From Streptomyces montanisoli (GTDB lineage: Bacteria > Actinomycetota > Actinomycetes > Streptomycetales > Streptomycetaceae), in assembly GCF_017813245.1 (NCBI RefSeq), contig NZ_JAGIQL010000020.1:1-60275 (forward strand): a stretch of 60,275 bases of DNA. The letters are read 5' to 3'. The translations under genes and the position numbers were made by a program. Position 1 is the first letter of the stretch; each line of letters begins with the position of its first letter. A model generated the notes under the pieces. It saw only the letters and a list, made by a program, of their open reading frames with translations, ran no database searches and was not told the DNA's origin. This document shows, in pieces, positions 1 through 8,956 of this stretch.

Positions 1-1
1 G

Positions 2-1450
2 CCGGGCGGCAGGCCCCCGGGGCGGCGCCCCGGCCGCAGGCACGGCGCGGCCGGCGTCCCGGCGCCGCGCTGGGGCATGCGGCTCGCCACCGCACTGTCG
101 GTCTTCGTGCTCGGCGCGGGCGGCATCGGCCACGCGGTCGTGACGAGCCTGGACAGCGGCATCGGCCGCGTCGACCCGTTCAAGGACATGAAGAACAGGC
201 CCGCGGCCGGACACGGCATGAACCTGCTGCTGGTCGGCACCGACGGCCGGTCCACCATCACCGCGGCGCAGAAGCGCGAGTACCACCTGGGCGGCGCGCC
301 CTGCCACTGCACCGACACGATCATGCTGGTGCACCTGTCGGAGGGCGGCGAGCGCGCCAGCGTCGTCAGCCTGCCGCGCGACAGCTACACGCGGCTGCCG
401 TCGCCGTCGAAGGGCGGGTCGGGGTCGACGTATCCGGCGAAGCTCAACGCGGCCTACGCCCAGGGCGGCCCCGGGCTCACCGTGAAGACCGTCGAGTCCA
501 TGACGGGCGTCAAGATCGACCACTACCTGGAGGTCGACTTCACCAGCTTCATGCGGACCGTGGACGCGCTGGGCGGCGTGTCCATCTGCACGCCGCGGCG
601 GCTGAAGGACGCGAACACGGGCCTCGACCTCGCCGCCGGCACGCACAGGCTGAACGGCGGGCAGGCGCTGCAGTACGTGCGCTCCCGGCACATCCAGGGC
701 GACGCGAGCGCCGACCTCGGCAGGATGCAGCGGCAGCAGCGGTTCGTGGCGGCGATGATCAAGCAGGCGACGAGCAGCGGCGTGCTGCTCAACCCGGTGA
801 AGCTCAAGGACGTCGTGTCGGCCGTGCTGGACTCGGTGCGCGCCGACCCCGGTTTCGGTCCCGGGCAGCTGCTGTCGCTGGGCCAGGCGATGCGCGGCTT
901 CTCGCTCTCGTCGTCGGAGTTCGCTTCCGTGCCGCTCGCCGATCAGGGCGTGACGCTCGCGGACGGCGGCTCGGCGGTGAAGTGGGACCCGGTGAAGGCC
1001 AAGCAACTGTTCCGCGCGGTGCGCGAGGACAAGCCGCTCGCGCCCCCGCACAAGGCCACGCCCCCGGCCGGGCGGGGCGCCACGGTGGTGGACGTCGACC
1101 CTGGCCGGATCCGGGTGCAGGTCTACAACGGCACGTCGACGGACGGCCTCGGCAAGCGCGTCGACGACGCGCTCAGGGCGACGGGCTTCGACACCACGCG
1201 CGCGCCCGGGACCAAGCCGGCGCTGAAGGCGAAGGCCACCGTCGTCGAGTACGACCCGCGGTGGGACCGCTCGGCGCGGTCGCTGGCCGCGGCGCTGCCG
1301 GGCAGCCGCCTCAAGGCGGTGAAGGGGCAGGGCGGGACGCTGAAGGTCGTCGTGGGGAAGGGGTTCACGAAGGTGGCTCCCGTGCGGGCCGAGGCGCAGC
1401 CGAAGGGCGCCTTCGGCACGGTCACGGGCGACCAGGTCGTCTGCCCCTGA
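2..1450 (+). CDS. LCP (LytR-CpsA-Psr) family cell-wall glycopolymer ligase with LytR_C domain, 5' end outside window
   Basis: Membrane-anchored enzyme expected to transfer lipid-linked glycopolymers such as teichoic acid onto peptidoglycan, acting outside the membrane. The frame is open to the window edge with Arg/Pro-rich codons, so the true start probably lies upstream; the first ATG is at 77 and begins almost directly with the transmembrane anchor. Counting from 77, the LCP domain runs from about residue 48 (NLLLVGTDGR) through SLPRDS and YVRSRH, the conserved Asp/Arg motifs. A C-terminal LytR_C domain (about 340-435, VQVYNGTSTDGLG) follows. A second LCP gene lies 153 bp downstream. Family assignment is secure; the actual polymer substrate is not visible. 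Confidence 0.9.
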   Translation, partial: PGGRPPGRRPGRRHGAAGVPAPRWGMRLATALSVFVLGAGGIGHAVVTSLDSGIGRVDPFKDMKNRPAAGHGMNLLLVGTDGRSTITAAQKREYHLGGAPCHCTDTIMLVHLSEGGERASVVSLPRDSYTRLPSPSKGGSGSTYPAKLNAAYAQGGPGLTVKTVESMTGVKIDHYLEVDFTSFMRTVDALGGVSICTPRRLKDANTGLDLAAGTHRLNGGQALQYVRSRHIQGDASADLGRMQRQQRFVAAMIKQATSSGVLLNPVKLKDVVSAVLDSVRADPGFGPGQLLSLGQAMRGFSLSSSEFASVPLADQGVTLADGGSAVKWDPVKAKQLFRAVREDKPLAPPHKATPPAGRGATVVDVDPGRIRVQVYNGTSTDGLGKRVDDALRATGFDTTRAPGTKPALKAKATVVEYDPRWDRSARSLAAALPGSRLKAVKGQGGTLKVVVGKGFTKVAPVRAEAQPKGAFGTVTGDQVVCP

Positions 1451-1603
1451 CCACGGCGCCGACCGGCCCGGGAGCCGCGGGCCCGGTGACCCGTTTCACA
1501 CATGTGTGGATCCCGGTGCCATTGCATCAGGTTGGCAACAGGCCCGGTGCGATTTACCCCGTGATCTGTCTGGCCCCCGCCACCGCCCTGCACACTGGAC
1601 CGC

Positions 1604-2914
1604 ATGAGCGAGTGGCCCGAAGGATGGAACGGCGAGCGTCCCGAGCGCTACGGGCGCGGCAGCGCCAGCGCTGAGCCCGAGGGGGCGCGCGCGATGCCGC
1701 ACGTCCAGCGCGGGAACGTTCCCCCGCGCCAGCGCGGGCGCTACGGCATCCCGCCCCAGCAGGCGCCAGGCGGGTACGGCGACCAGTACGGCCAGGGCGA
1801 TCCCTACAGCCAGGGTTACGACAGCGGCTACAACACCGGCCAGGTGTACGGCGGCGGCCGGGGCGGCGGTCCTGGCGACAGCCACGGCGGCGGCCCGTAC
1901 GGCCCCGGCGGGACGGCGGCGCCGCCGAGGCGCCCGGCGAACTGGGGCCGGCGCATCAGGTACGGCGTGCTGGCGCTCGTCGTCGTGGTGCTCGGCGTCT
2001 CCGTGGGCACGTACTTCTGGGCCGACTCCAAACTGCACAAGGACGTCGACCTGTCCAAGGTGATCGACCGGCCGGCCGGGGGCGCGGGCACGAACTACCT
2101 CATCGTCGGATCCGACAGCCGCAAGGGCATGACCAAGGAGCAGGAGAAGAACCTGCACACCGGCGCCGCCGAGGGCCAGCGGACGGACTCGATGATGATC
2201 CTGCACGAGGGCGCCGGCGGCCCGGCGCTGATCTCGCTGCCCCGTGACACGGACATAACGCTGCCCTCGTTCAAGGGCAACGAGTCCGGCAAGATGTACC
2301 CGGCCAGGCCCGGCGTGCACATGAAGCTGAACGCGGCGTACGCGACCGACGGCCCGACGCTCCTCGTCCGCACCATCGAGGCCAAGACGGGGCTGCGCAT
2401 CGACCACTACGTGGAGATCGGCTTCTCCGGCTTCGCCAACGTCGTCGACGCCATAGGCGGCGTCCACATGAAACTGGACCACGGGTTCAAGGACAAGTAC
2501 TCGGGCGCCGACTTCAAGGCCGGCGAGCAGACGCTCAACGGAAAGCAGGCCCTGGAGTACGTGCGCACCCGGCACGCGTTCGCGACCAGCGACCTTCAGC
2601 GCGAGAAGAACCAGCAGAAGTTCCTGTCGGCGCTGGCCTCGCAGACGGCGACGCCGAGCACGATCCTCAACCCGTTCAAGCTGTACCCGGCGCTCGGCGC
2701 GGGCCTCGACACGCTGACGGTGGACAAGGACATGTCGCCGTACGCGCTGGCCAAGATGTTCTTCGCGATGAAGGACGTGACGGGCGGCAACGGCGTCTCG
2801 ATGACGATGCCGGTCTCCGGCAACCGCGGCGGGAACCTCGTCTGGGACCAGGCGAAGGTCAAGGAGCTGGTGAACGAGCTCAACAACGGCCAGAAGGTCA
2901 CCGTCACCGGCTGA
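1604..2914 (+). CDS. LCP family cell-wall glycopolymer ligase with long Gly/Tyr-rich cytoplasmic tail
   Basis: 436 aa. Residues 1-115 are a disordered tail rich in Gly, Tyr, Gln and Pro, followed by one transmembrane helix (about 117-140) and an extracellular LCP domain (about 165-400) with NYLIVGSDSR, SLPRDTDI and YVRTRH. Unlike the preceding LCP gene it lacks a LytR_C domain and ends soon after the catalytic fold. Expected role: ligation of wall polymers to peptidoglycan. The start at 1604 has no clear Shine-Dalgarno sequence. A strong hairpin follows the stop. The two LCP genes probably have overlapping functions, as is usual in actinomycetes. Confidence 0.9.
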   Translation: MSEWPEGWNGERPERYGRGSASAEPEGARAMPHVQRGNVPPRQRGRYGIPPQQAPGGYGDQYGQGDPYSQGYDSGYNTGQVYGGGRGGGPGDSHGGGPYGPGGTAAPPRRPANWGRRIRYGVLALVVVVLGVSVGTYFWADSKLHKDVDLSKVIDRPAGGAGTNYLIVGSDSRKGMTKEQEKNLHTGAAEGQRTDSMMILHEGAGGPALISLPRDTDITLPSFKGNESGKMYPARPGVHMKLNAAYATDGPTLLVRTIEAKTGLRIDHYVEIGFSGFANVVDAIGGVHMKLDHGFKDKYSGADFKAGEQTLNGKQALEYVRTRHAFATSDLQREKNQQKFLSALASQTATPSTILNPFKLYPALGAGLDTLTVDKDMSPYALAKMFFAMKDVTGGNGVSMTMPVSGNRGGNLVWDQAKVKELVNELNNGQKVTVTG

Positions 2915-2932
2915 CCTGCTCGCCAGCCGGTC

Positions 2933-2977
2933 CTGAGGGCCGCCGGGTCCCCCCTGGACGGGCCTGGCGGCCCTCAG
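2933..2977. terminator. Bidirectional hairpin terminator between LCP gene and MarR remnant
   Basis: Perfect 12-bp inverted repeat: CTGAGGGCCGCC at 2933-2944 pairs with GGCGGCCCTCAG at 2966-2977, with a 21-nt loop. It lies between convergent genes and overlaps the stop codon of the minus-strand MarR-like frame. There is no U-tract, as is usual for actinomycete terminators. Confidence 0.75.
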
Positions 2978-3303
2978 TGCGTCGCGCGCGGCTCCGGCGT
3001 GGGCGCCGCGTCCTCCCCGGTGAGGTAGCGCTCGGCGACGGCGCGGTTGTAGCGCTCGAACATCTCGCCGAGCGTGCGCAGGTCGTCGTCCTCCCAGTCG
3101 GCGAGAAGCTCCGCGAAGCCGTCGGTGCGCTCGCGGCGTACCGTCTCGGCGCGGGCGATCCCCTCGGCCGTCGGGGTGATCAGGGCGCGGCGGCGGTCGG
3201 GCGGCTCGCAGCGGCGCTCCACGAGGCCCGCACGCTCCATGGCCGCGATCTGCCGGCCCGCGGTGGACGGGTCGAGGCCGAGCCGTTCGGCGAGGGTCTT
3301 CAT
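2974..3303 (-). pseudogene. Truncated MarR family transcriptional regulator
   Basis: From an ATG at 3303 the minus strand encodes about 109 aa with the MarR winged helix: KTLAERLGLDPSTAGRQ (recognition helix region), then AAMERAGLVERR and the wing (PPDRRRALITPT), then the C-terminal dimerisation helix. The N-terminal 35-45 residues normal for MarR proteins are not recognisable. The frame continues upstream to 3678 (234 aa) but that part has low-complexity composition unlike any MarR N-terminus. It faces a FUSC exporter gene that is also damaged at its 5' end, a common regulator/efflux arrangement. I call it a broken gene; a diverged but working N-terminus is possible. Confidence 0.55.
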
Positions 3304-3740
3304 TTGCTGGCCAGGGCACGTACACGCGGCTAACTCGATCGTGTGGTGGTCGGCTTCCAGGCTTGCGGTGTCCTGGGCTGTTCGCGCTACGGTGATCGTG
3401 CGATCCGGGACGCCGGGTACGGCGTCAGCGTGCGGAGCCCTCGCTCCACCGGAGTGATGGTTCGAGGCCTCCCCGTCGCCTCTGGCCGTACCCATCTGGC
3501 CAGGTCGTGAGGGAACCGGCCTCCTGGGATCGGACCACGGACGAGATCCGTGTCGCTGCCTCGGGGTTGAGTACGCCGGAGACCAGTGCGCCCAAGACCG
3601 TTCGGGGCGTGCGGCTGTGTGGATCAACTCCTGCTCAGTCCACAGGAACGGTTGGATGGCCGGGTCTGCAGGGAGCATCCGTCACATGTGACAAGGCTCC
3701 CGCCACGACCAGGGCCTGAGCAGGCTGCGGCAGGCCATAG
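3304..3740. other. Unrecognised segment between two 5'-disrupted divergent genes
   Basis: About 390-440 bp between the MarR remnant and the FUSC gene. No frame in it gives a protein I recognise. In the plus frame of codon 3707 (not the frame of the downstream FUSC gene) codons read DQGLSRLRQAIGAAVAVASA, which looks like the missing FUSC N-terminus; that frame has a TGA at 3689-3691 and loses register with the rest of the gene near 3791-3812. The segment also holds a perfect 12-bp palindrome, GTCACATGTGAC (3681-3692). It may be a decayed insertion, or a region of sequence error. Confidence 0.5.
3681..3692. promoter_or_regulatory. 12-bp perfect palindrome, candidate operator
   Basis: GTCACATGTGAC reads the same on both strands and sits just upstream of the FUSC coding remnant that faces a MarR-type regulator. 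MarR proteins bind short palindromes in such divergent intergenic regions, so an operator role is plausible. This is inference from symmetry and position only. Confidence 0.3.
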
Positions 3741-6068
3741 GTGCCGCCGTCGCGGTGGCGAGCGCCATGGCCCTGGAGGATGGTTCCTCCGGGGCTCTGC
3801 ACCCCGCCGGGCACCCTCGTCACGGTCATGCTCGGCACCATCGTCGCCATGATGGGCTCGATGGCCCTCGGCGGCATCCCGGCCACCACCAAGGTGTGGA
3901 CCGCCGCGGGCTTCCCGTTCGCGCTCGGCACCGGCCTCGTCCTCGGCATCCTCGTGAGCGGCAGCACCACGCTGATGCTGTCCGCGTTCGTCGTCGTGAT
4001 GTTCGCCGCCGTCTACATCCGCCGCTTCGGGCCCGCGTTCTTCTTCTACGGCTTCATGGTGTGGATGGGGTACTTCTTCGCCGCCTTCCTGCACCCCACG
4101 CTCGCCCAGCTGCCGGGCCAGCTCGCGGCCGTCGCCGTCTCCGCCGCCTGGGTGCTGCTGCTGTCCCTGACCGTCCTGCGCACCAACACCCGCCGCACCC
4201 TGCGCCGGATACGCCAGGCGTTCGACGCACGCTCGCGGGCCGTCGCCCGGGCCGCCGCCGACCTGCTGGAGTCCGAAGATCCGCAGAAGGCCGGACGCCG
4301 GCGGCGCCTGCTGCACGCGCGGCAGCTGGGGCTCGCGGAGACGGCGCTGATGATCGAGGGCTGGTCGGGGCAGCCAGGCGCCCTGCCGGGCGGCTGGAGC
4401 GGCCCCGCGCTGCGCCGCCGCATGCTCGACCTCCAGCTCGCCGTCGAGGCGCTGGCCACCGCCGCGGGCTCCGCGACGGAGGCGGACGGCCCGACGAGGC
4501 AGGCGGCGGCCCGCATCGCCAGGGCGCTCGCCGACCGCGACCTCGCCGCCGTCGAACGCCTCGCGCTCCCCCTGCTCGACCCGTCCGCGCTCGTGCCGCG
4601 CCCCACCGGCAGGCCCGGCGACCGGGGACCGGGCTCGATGGCCCTGCCCGCGGCGCCCACGAGCGCGTCCGGCGCGACCGGGGCCGTCGAGGGCGTGTGG
4701 GCGGCGAGCCACCTGGCGGCCGCGGCCATGGAGTACGTGGACCTGGCACGCCAGGGCGACGCACCGCCCGCCACCGGGACGAGCGAGCAGGAGTACGAGC
4801 CCGCGGTCCAGCTCGCGATGGGCAACCTGCCGGGATCCGCCGCCATCGCGGGCGGCGTCGCGGCGCGCGGCCGGCACTGGAACGTCTTCGCGCGCATGAA
4901 GCTCACCACCCGCCAGGCCATCCAGGTGGCCGTCGCGGGCGGGGTCGCGATCCTCGTGGGGCGGGAGATCAACGAGCAGCGCTACTACTGGGCCGTCATC
5001 GCCGCCTTCGTCGCCTTCACCGGCACGGCCACCCGCTCGGAGACGACGCTCAAGGCGACCAACCGCGTCGCCGGCACCCTCGTCGGCCTGGGCGCGGGCA
5101 TCGGCATGGTGCACGTGACGGCCGGCCACACGCTCACCGCGCTCGCCGTGATCATCCTGGCCATGGCGTGCGGCTTCTACCTGGTGCGCATCTCGTACGG
5201 CCTGATGATCTTCTTCGTGACGATCATGGTCTCGCAGCTGTACAGCATTCTCAACGAGTTCTCGCCCGGCCTGCTCATGCTGCGCCTGGAGGAGACCGCG
5301 GCGGGCGCGGCCATCGGCATCCTCGTGGGCCTGCTCGTCCTGCCGACCTCGACGCGCGACACCCTGCACAGCGCGCGCACCACGTTCTACTCCGCGCTCT
5401 CCACGCTGCTCGAAGGCGTCGCGGGACGCCTCGACGGCTCGGAGCCGGAGACGGACCTCGACGCGCAGGCGCGCGCCATCGACCACCAGGTGCGCGGCCT
5501 CGCGCTCGTCGCGTCCCCGCTGACCAGGCCGCTCGTCTGGGGCAACGACCCCAGGCTGACCCGGCACCGGCTCACGCTGTACGCGGCGGTCTCGCGCCGC
5601 GGCAGGACGCTGGCGCTGGCCCCGCAACGGCTCGAGGTGCCCAACGCGGCGGCCGAGTACGCGGACGCGGCCAGATCGCTCGCCGCCGCGGCCGCCCACC
5701 TGGCCGACCACCCGGCCCTCACGGCCGCGCCGCACGCCGACGTCGAGCAGCATCTGAGGGACGCGGAGCACACGGTGCTCGCGCGCCGCCCCGAGTGCTC
5801 GGCGCAGCTGCCGCCCGTCGGCCTCGCGCTGACGCAGCTCGGCCAGCTGCTGCGCGAGCTGGCCGCCGTACGCCCGCTCTCGGGCCCCAAGCACCGCAGG
5901 ACGCCGCCGCCGAAGCTGCGGCTGCTGGCGAGCTCGGCGTCCGGGACGTCCGGGGCGTCCGGCGACTCCGGGCCCGCGGGCGAGGAGGACGGCAGGCCCG
6001 AGCCGCCCGGCGGCCGGGTGCCCACCGCGTCGGGAGCGGCCGGCCGGGAGCGCCCGGCACACCACTGA
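3741..6068 (+). CDS. FUSC family membrane protein (aromatic-acid exporter type), 5' end frame-disrupted
   Basis: 775 aa from a GTG at 3741. There are two membrane blocks, as in FUSC/YccS-type efflux proteins: residues about 25-150 (starting TLVTVMLGTIVAMMGS) and about 390-535 (RQAIQVAVAGGVAILVGR onward), separated and followed by long helical cytoplasmic regions. The first 25 residues in this frame (Arg/Pro/Trp-rich) do not look native. The expected N-terminus is encoded one frame over and joins this frame only after a one-base shift near 3812. The open frame is otherwise intact. Likely role: export of aromatic carboxylates or similar compounds. Whether the gene is functional depends on whether the shift is real. 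Confidence 0.7.
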   Translation: MPPSRWRAPWPWRMVPPGLCTPPGTLVTVMLGTIVAMMGSMALGGIPATTKVWTAAGFPFALGTGLVLGILVSGSTTLMLSAFVVVMFAAVYIRRFGPAFFFYGFMVWMGYFFAAFLHPTLAQLPGQLAAVAVSAAWVLLLSLTVLRTNTRRTLRRIRQAFDARSRAVARAAADLLESEDPQKAGRRRRLLHARQLGLAETALMIEGWSGQPGALPGGWSGPALRRRMLDLQLAVEALATAAGSATEADGPTRQAAARIARALADRDLAAVERLALPLLDPSALVPRPTGRPGDRGPGSMALPAAPTSASGATGAVEGVWAASHLAAAAMEYVDLARQGDAPPATGTSEQEYEPAVQLAMGNLPGSAAIAGGVAARGRHWNVFARMKLTTRQAIQVAVAGGVAILVGREINEQRYYWAVIAAFVAFTGTATRSETTLKATNRVAGTLVGLGAGIGMVHVTAGHTLTALAVIILAMACGFYLVRISYGLMIFFVTIMVSQLYSILNEFSPGLLMLRLEETAAGAAIGILVGLLVLPTSTRDTLHSARTTFYSALSTLLEGVAGRLDGSEPETDLDAQARAIDHQVRGLALVASPLTRPLVWGNDPRLTRHRLTLYAAVSRRGRTLALAPQRLEVPNAAAEYADAARSLAAAAAHLADHPALTAAPHADVEQHLRDAEHTVLARRPECSAQLPPVGLALTQLGQLLRELAAVRPLSGPKHRRTPPPKLRLLASSASGTSGASGDSGPAGEEDGRPEPPGGRVPTASGAAGRERPAHH

Positions 6069-6095
6069 GGCAGCGGGTACCGGGCGCAGGGGGCG

Positions 6096-7277
6096 TCAGG
6101 GCAGGTTCCGCGCCATGACCACGCGCTGGACCTGGTTGGTGCCCTCATAGATTTGTGTGATCTTCGCGTCGCGCATCATGCGCTCCAGCGGGTAGTCGCG
6201 CGTGTAGCCGTAGCCGCCCAGGAGCTGGACCGCGTCCGTGGTGATCTCCATGGCCGCGTCGGATGCGTAGCACTTGGCGGCCGCGCCGAAGAACGTCAGG
6301 TCCTCCTTGGCCGAGCCCTGGCTCACGCGCTCGGAGCGTGCGGCGGCCGCGTAGGTGAGCTGCCTGGCGGCCTCCAGCTTCATGGCCATGTCGGCGAGCA
6401 TGAACTGGACGCCCTGGAAGTCGCCGATCGGCTTGCCGAACTGCTTGCGCTCCTGGACGTAGCCCTTCGCGTAGTCCAGGGCGCCCTGCGCGATGCCGAG
6501 TGCCTGGGCGGCGATGGTGATGCGGGTGTGGTCGAGGGTCTTCATCGCGGTGGCGAACCCGGTGCCCTCCTCGCCGATGATCCGGCTCGCGGGGATGCGG
6601 ACGTTGTCCAGGTAGACCTCGCGGGTCGGGGAGCCCTTGATGCCGAGCTTCTTCTCCGGTGCGCCGAAGGACACGCCCTCGTCCGACTTCTCCACGACGA
6701 ACGCGCTGATGCCCTTGGTGCGCTTGTCGGGGTCGGTGACGGCCATCACCGTGTAGTACTCGGAGACGCCCGCGTTGGTGATCCAGCGCTTCACGCCGTT
6801 CAGCACGTACGCGTCGCCGTCGCGCACGGCCCTCGTCTTCATGCCGCCCGCGTCGGAGCCCGCGTCCGGCTCCGAGAGGCAGTACGAGAACATCGCGTCG
6901 CCGGCGGCGAGCGGCGTGAGGTACGTGCGCTTGAGGTCGTCGCTCCCGGAGAGCACGACCGGCAGCGAGCCGAGCTTGTTCACCGCGGGGATCAGCGACG
7001 ACGAGGCGCAGACCCGCGCGACCTCCTCGATGACGATCACGGTGGCGAGCGCGTCGGCGCCCGCGCCGCCGTACTCCTCCGGGACGTGGATGGCGTGCAG
7101 GTCGCTGCCGACCAGCGCGTCCAGCGCCTCCTGCGGGAAGCGCGCCTCCTCGTCCACCGCCGCCGCGAAGGGCGCGATCTTCGCCTCCGCGAGGCCGCGC
7201 ACCGCGTCGCGGAGCGCCTCGTGTTCCTCTGCGGGGCGGTACAGGTCAAAGGCTGACGACCCAGTCGTTCCGGCCAC
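6096..7277 (-). CDS. Acyl-CoA dehydrogenase
   Basis: 393 aa from a GTG at 7277 preceded by GGGAG; the frame extends further upstream but that part lies across the promoter. FAD-dependent oxidation of acyl-CoA to trans-2-enoyl-CoA in beta-oxidation or branched-chain acyl degradation. Visible signatures: YCLSEPDAGSDAGG (FAD/substrate loop), QLLGGYGYTRDYPLERMMRD, and QIYEGTNQVQR, which contains the catalytic Glu of short/medium-chain enzymes. Length is normal for the family. The gene is divergent from UDP-glucose dehydrogenase. The chain-length preference cannot be read from the sequence. Confidence 0.93.
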   Translation of the reverse strand: MAGTTGSSAFDLYRPAEEHEALRDAVRGLAEAKIAPFAAAVDEEARFPQEALDALVGSDLHAIHVPEEYGGAGADALATVIVIEEVARVCASSSLIPAVNKLGSLPVVLSGSDDLKRTYLTPLAAGDAMFSYCLSEPDAGSDAGGMKTRAVRDGDAYVLNGVKRWITNAGVSEYYTVMAVTDPDKRTKGISAFVVEKSDEGVSFGAPEKKLGIKGSPTREVYLDNVRIPASRIIGEEGTGFATAMKTLDHTRITIAAQALGIAQGALDYAKGYVQERKQFGKPIGDFQGVQFMLADMAMKLEAARQLTYAAAARSERVSQGSAKEDLTFFGAAAKCYASDAAMEITTDAVQLLGGYGYTRDYPLERMMRDAKITQIYEGTNQVQRVVMARNLP

Positions 7278-7303
7278 GGTTCTCACTCCCGGGAGGCTGC
7301 TGC

Positions 7304-7330
7304 TAACTACCGTTAAGTAACCCGATACTA
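7304..7330 (-). promoter_or_regulatory. Promoter and candidate operator of acyl-CoA dehydrogenase
   Basis: On the minus strand a TAGTAT hexamer (7330-7325) fits a -10 box, about 48 bp before the GTG. Immediately downstream is an imperfect palindrome at 7304-7320 (T.ACT...AGT.A on both strands), which would overlap the transcription start. Acyl-CoA dehydrogenase genes are often repressed by TetR-type regulators at such sites; the regulator is not in the window. Confidence 0.4.
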
Positions 7331-7483
7331 GAGCGCCGCACGCCCCAAGGCATAGGTGAGCCGGAGCACAAGGGGGGCGGGCGCGGGCGGGGCACAGCGG
7401 CTGAGGTGCGCGCGGGGGTCGCGGATATGCTCGGGCCGCGCCCTGTCGGCCGCAACCGTCCGCCGCAACCAATGGAGCAGCTC

Positions 7484-8827
7484 ATGGCCCTCAAGATCAC
7501 CGTGATCGGCACCGGCTACCTCGGCGCGACGCACGCCGCGGCCATGGCGGAGCTGGGCTTCGAGGTGCTGGCGCTCGACGTCGCCAAGGAGAAGATCGAC
7601 GCGCTGCGCGCCGGGCGCGCCCCGATGTACGAGCCGGGCCTCGAAGAACTGCTGCGCAGGCACGTCTCCGGGATCGAGGGCTCGTCGGGGCGGCTGCGCG
7701 TGACGATGGACTGGGCGGAGATCGCCGACTTCGGCGACGTGCACTTCGTCTGCGTCAACACCCCGCAGAAGCAGGGCGAGTACGCCTGCGACATGTCGTA
7801 CGTCGAGAGCGCGATGGACTCGCTCGCCAAGCACCTCGGCAAGGCCGCGCTCGTCGTCGGCAAGTCGACGGTGCCGGTGGGCAGCGCGGACCGGCTCGCG
7901 GCGCGGCTGGCCGAGCTTGCGCCCGCGGGCGGCGAGGTCGAGCTGGCGTGGAACCCGGAGTTCCTGCGCGAGGGGTTCGCCGTCGAGGACACGCTGCACC
8001 CGGACCGGATCGTGGTGGGCGTGCGCAGCGAGCGGGCCGAGCGTCTGCTGCGCGAGGTGTACGCGTCCCCGATCGCGGAGGGCACGCCGTTCGTCGTGGC
8101 GGACTTCGCGACGGCGGAGCTGGTGAAGACGTCGGCCAACTCGTTCCTCGCCACGAAGATCTCGTTCATCAACGCGATGGCCGAGGTGTGCGAGGCCGCG
8201 GGCGGCGACGTCGCGACGCTGGCGGAGGCGCTCGGGCACGACGAGCGCATCGGGCGCAAGTTCCTGCGCGCGGGCATCGGGTTCGGCGGTGGCTGCCTGC
8301 CGAAGGACATCCGCGCGTTCATGGCACGCGCCGGCGAACTCGGCGCCGACCAGGCGCTGACGTTCCTGCGCGAGGTCGACTCCGTCAACATGCGCAGGCG
8401 CGGGCACATGGTGGACATGGCGCGCGAGGCCGTCGGCGGCGAATCGTTCCTCGGCAAGCGGGTGGCTGTGCTGGGCGCGACGTTCAAACCGGACAGCGAC
8501 GACGTGCGCGACTCCCCCGCCCTCAACGTCGCCGGGCAGATCCACCTCCAGGGCGGTCAGGTCACGGTCTACGACCCGAAGGGCATGGACAACGCGCGCC
8601 TGGTGTTCCCCACGCTCGGCTACGCGACGTCCGCGCTCGAAGCGGTGCGCGGCGCGGACGTCGTCCTGCACCTGACGGAGTGGCGCGAGTTCCGGGACCT
8701 CGACCCGGCGGAGCTGGGCGCGGTGGCCTCGGTGCGCACGGTGCTCGACGGGCGCAACGTCCTCGACCCGGCGCGCTGGCGCGACGCGGGCTGGACGTAC
8801 CGGGCGATGGGCCGCCCGAACGCCTGA
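7484..8827 (+). CDS. UDP-glucose 6-dehydrogenase
   Basis: 447 aa. Oxidises UDP-glucose to UDP-glucuronate with two NAD+, supplying acidic sugars for surface glycans. The N-terminal Rossmann motif is GTGYLGATHAAAMAELG. The conserved substrate loop NPEFLREGFAVEDT follows, and catalytic Cys271 lies in GFGGGCLPKD. The C-terminal UDP-binding domain (about 325-440) includes GATFKPDSDDVRDSP. ATG 7484 follows GGAGCAG at good spacing; the frame is open upstream but that part is not family-like. It is divergent from the acyl-CoA dehydrogenase. It could feed the flippase or glycan loci elsewhere in the window (inference). Confidence 0.93.
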   Translation: MALKITVIGTGYLGATHAAAMAELGFEVLALDVAKEKIDALRAGRAPMYEPGLEELLRRHVSGIEGSSGRLRVTMDWAEIADFGDVHFVCVNTPQKQGEYACDMSYVESAMDSLAKHLGKAALVVGKSTVPVGSADRLAARLAELAPAGGEVELAWNPEFLREGFAVEDTLHPDRIVVGVRSERAERLLREVYASPIAEGTPFVVADFATAELVKTSANSFLATKISFINAMAEVCEAAGGDVATLAEALGHDERIGRKFLRAGIGFGGGCLPKDIRAFMARAGELGADQALTFLREVDSVNMRRRGHMVDMAREAVGGESFLGKRVAVLGATFKPDSDDVRDSPALNVAGQIHLQGGQVTVYDPKGMDNARLVFPTLGYATSALEAVRGADVVLHLTEWREFRDLDPAELGAVASVRTVLDGRNVLDPARWRDAGWTYRAMGRPNA

Positions 8828-8956
8828 CGCGGCGCGCGGCGGCCCCGTACGCGCCCCCTTACCTGTGTTCAATGGTGGGTACCCGTAAGGCCCGTACAGG
8901 GGCAGCGGACGCGGGAGCGAGGCGTCCGGCCCCCCCGACTGCCCGGAGGATCACCC

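Noticed and set aside
1123..1605. Minus-strand frame over the end of the first LCP gene
   Set aside because: Antisense to the LytR_C domain; composition is Arg/Ser/Pro-rich with no start signal.
3304..3700. Transposase remnant in the MarR/FUSC gap
   Set aside because: No transposase motif, terminal inverted repeats or target duplication could be identified by eye.
3624..6065. Long minus-strand open frame opposite the FUSC gene
   Set aside because: Arg/Gly/Glu-rich low-complexity translation with no fold-like pattern, a mirror of the FUSC gene in high-GC sequence.
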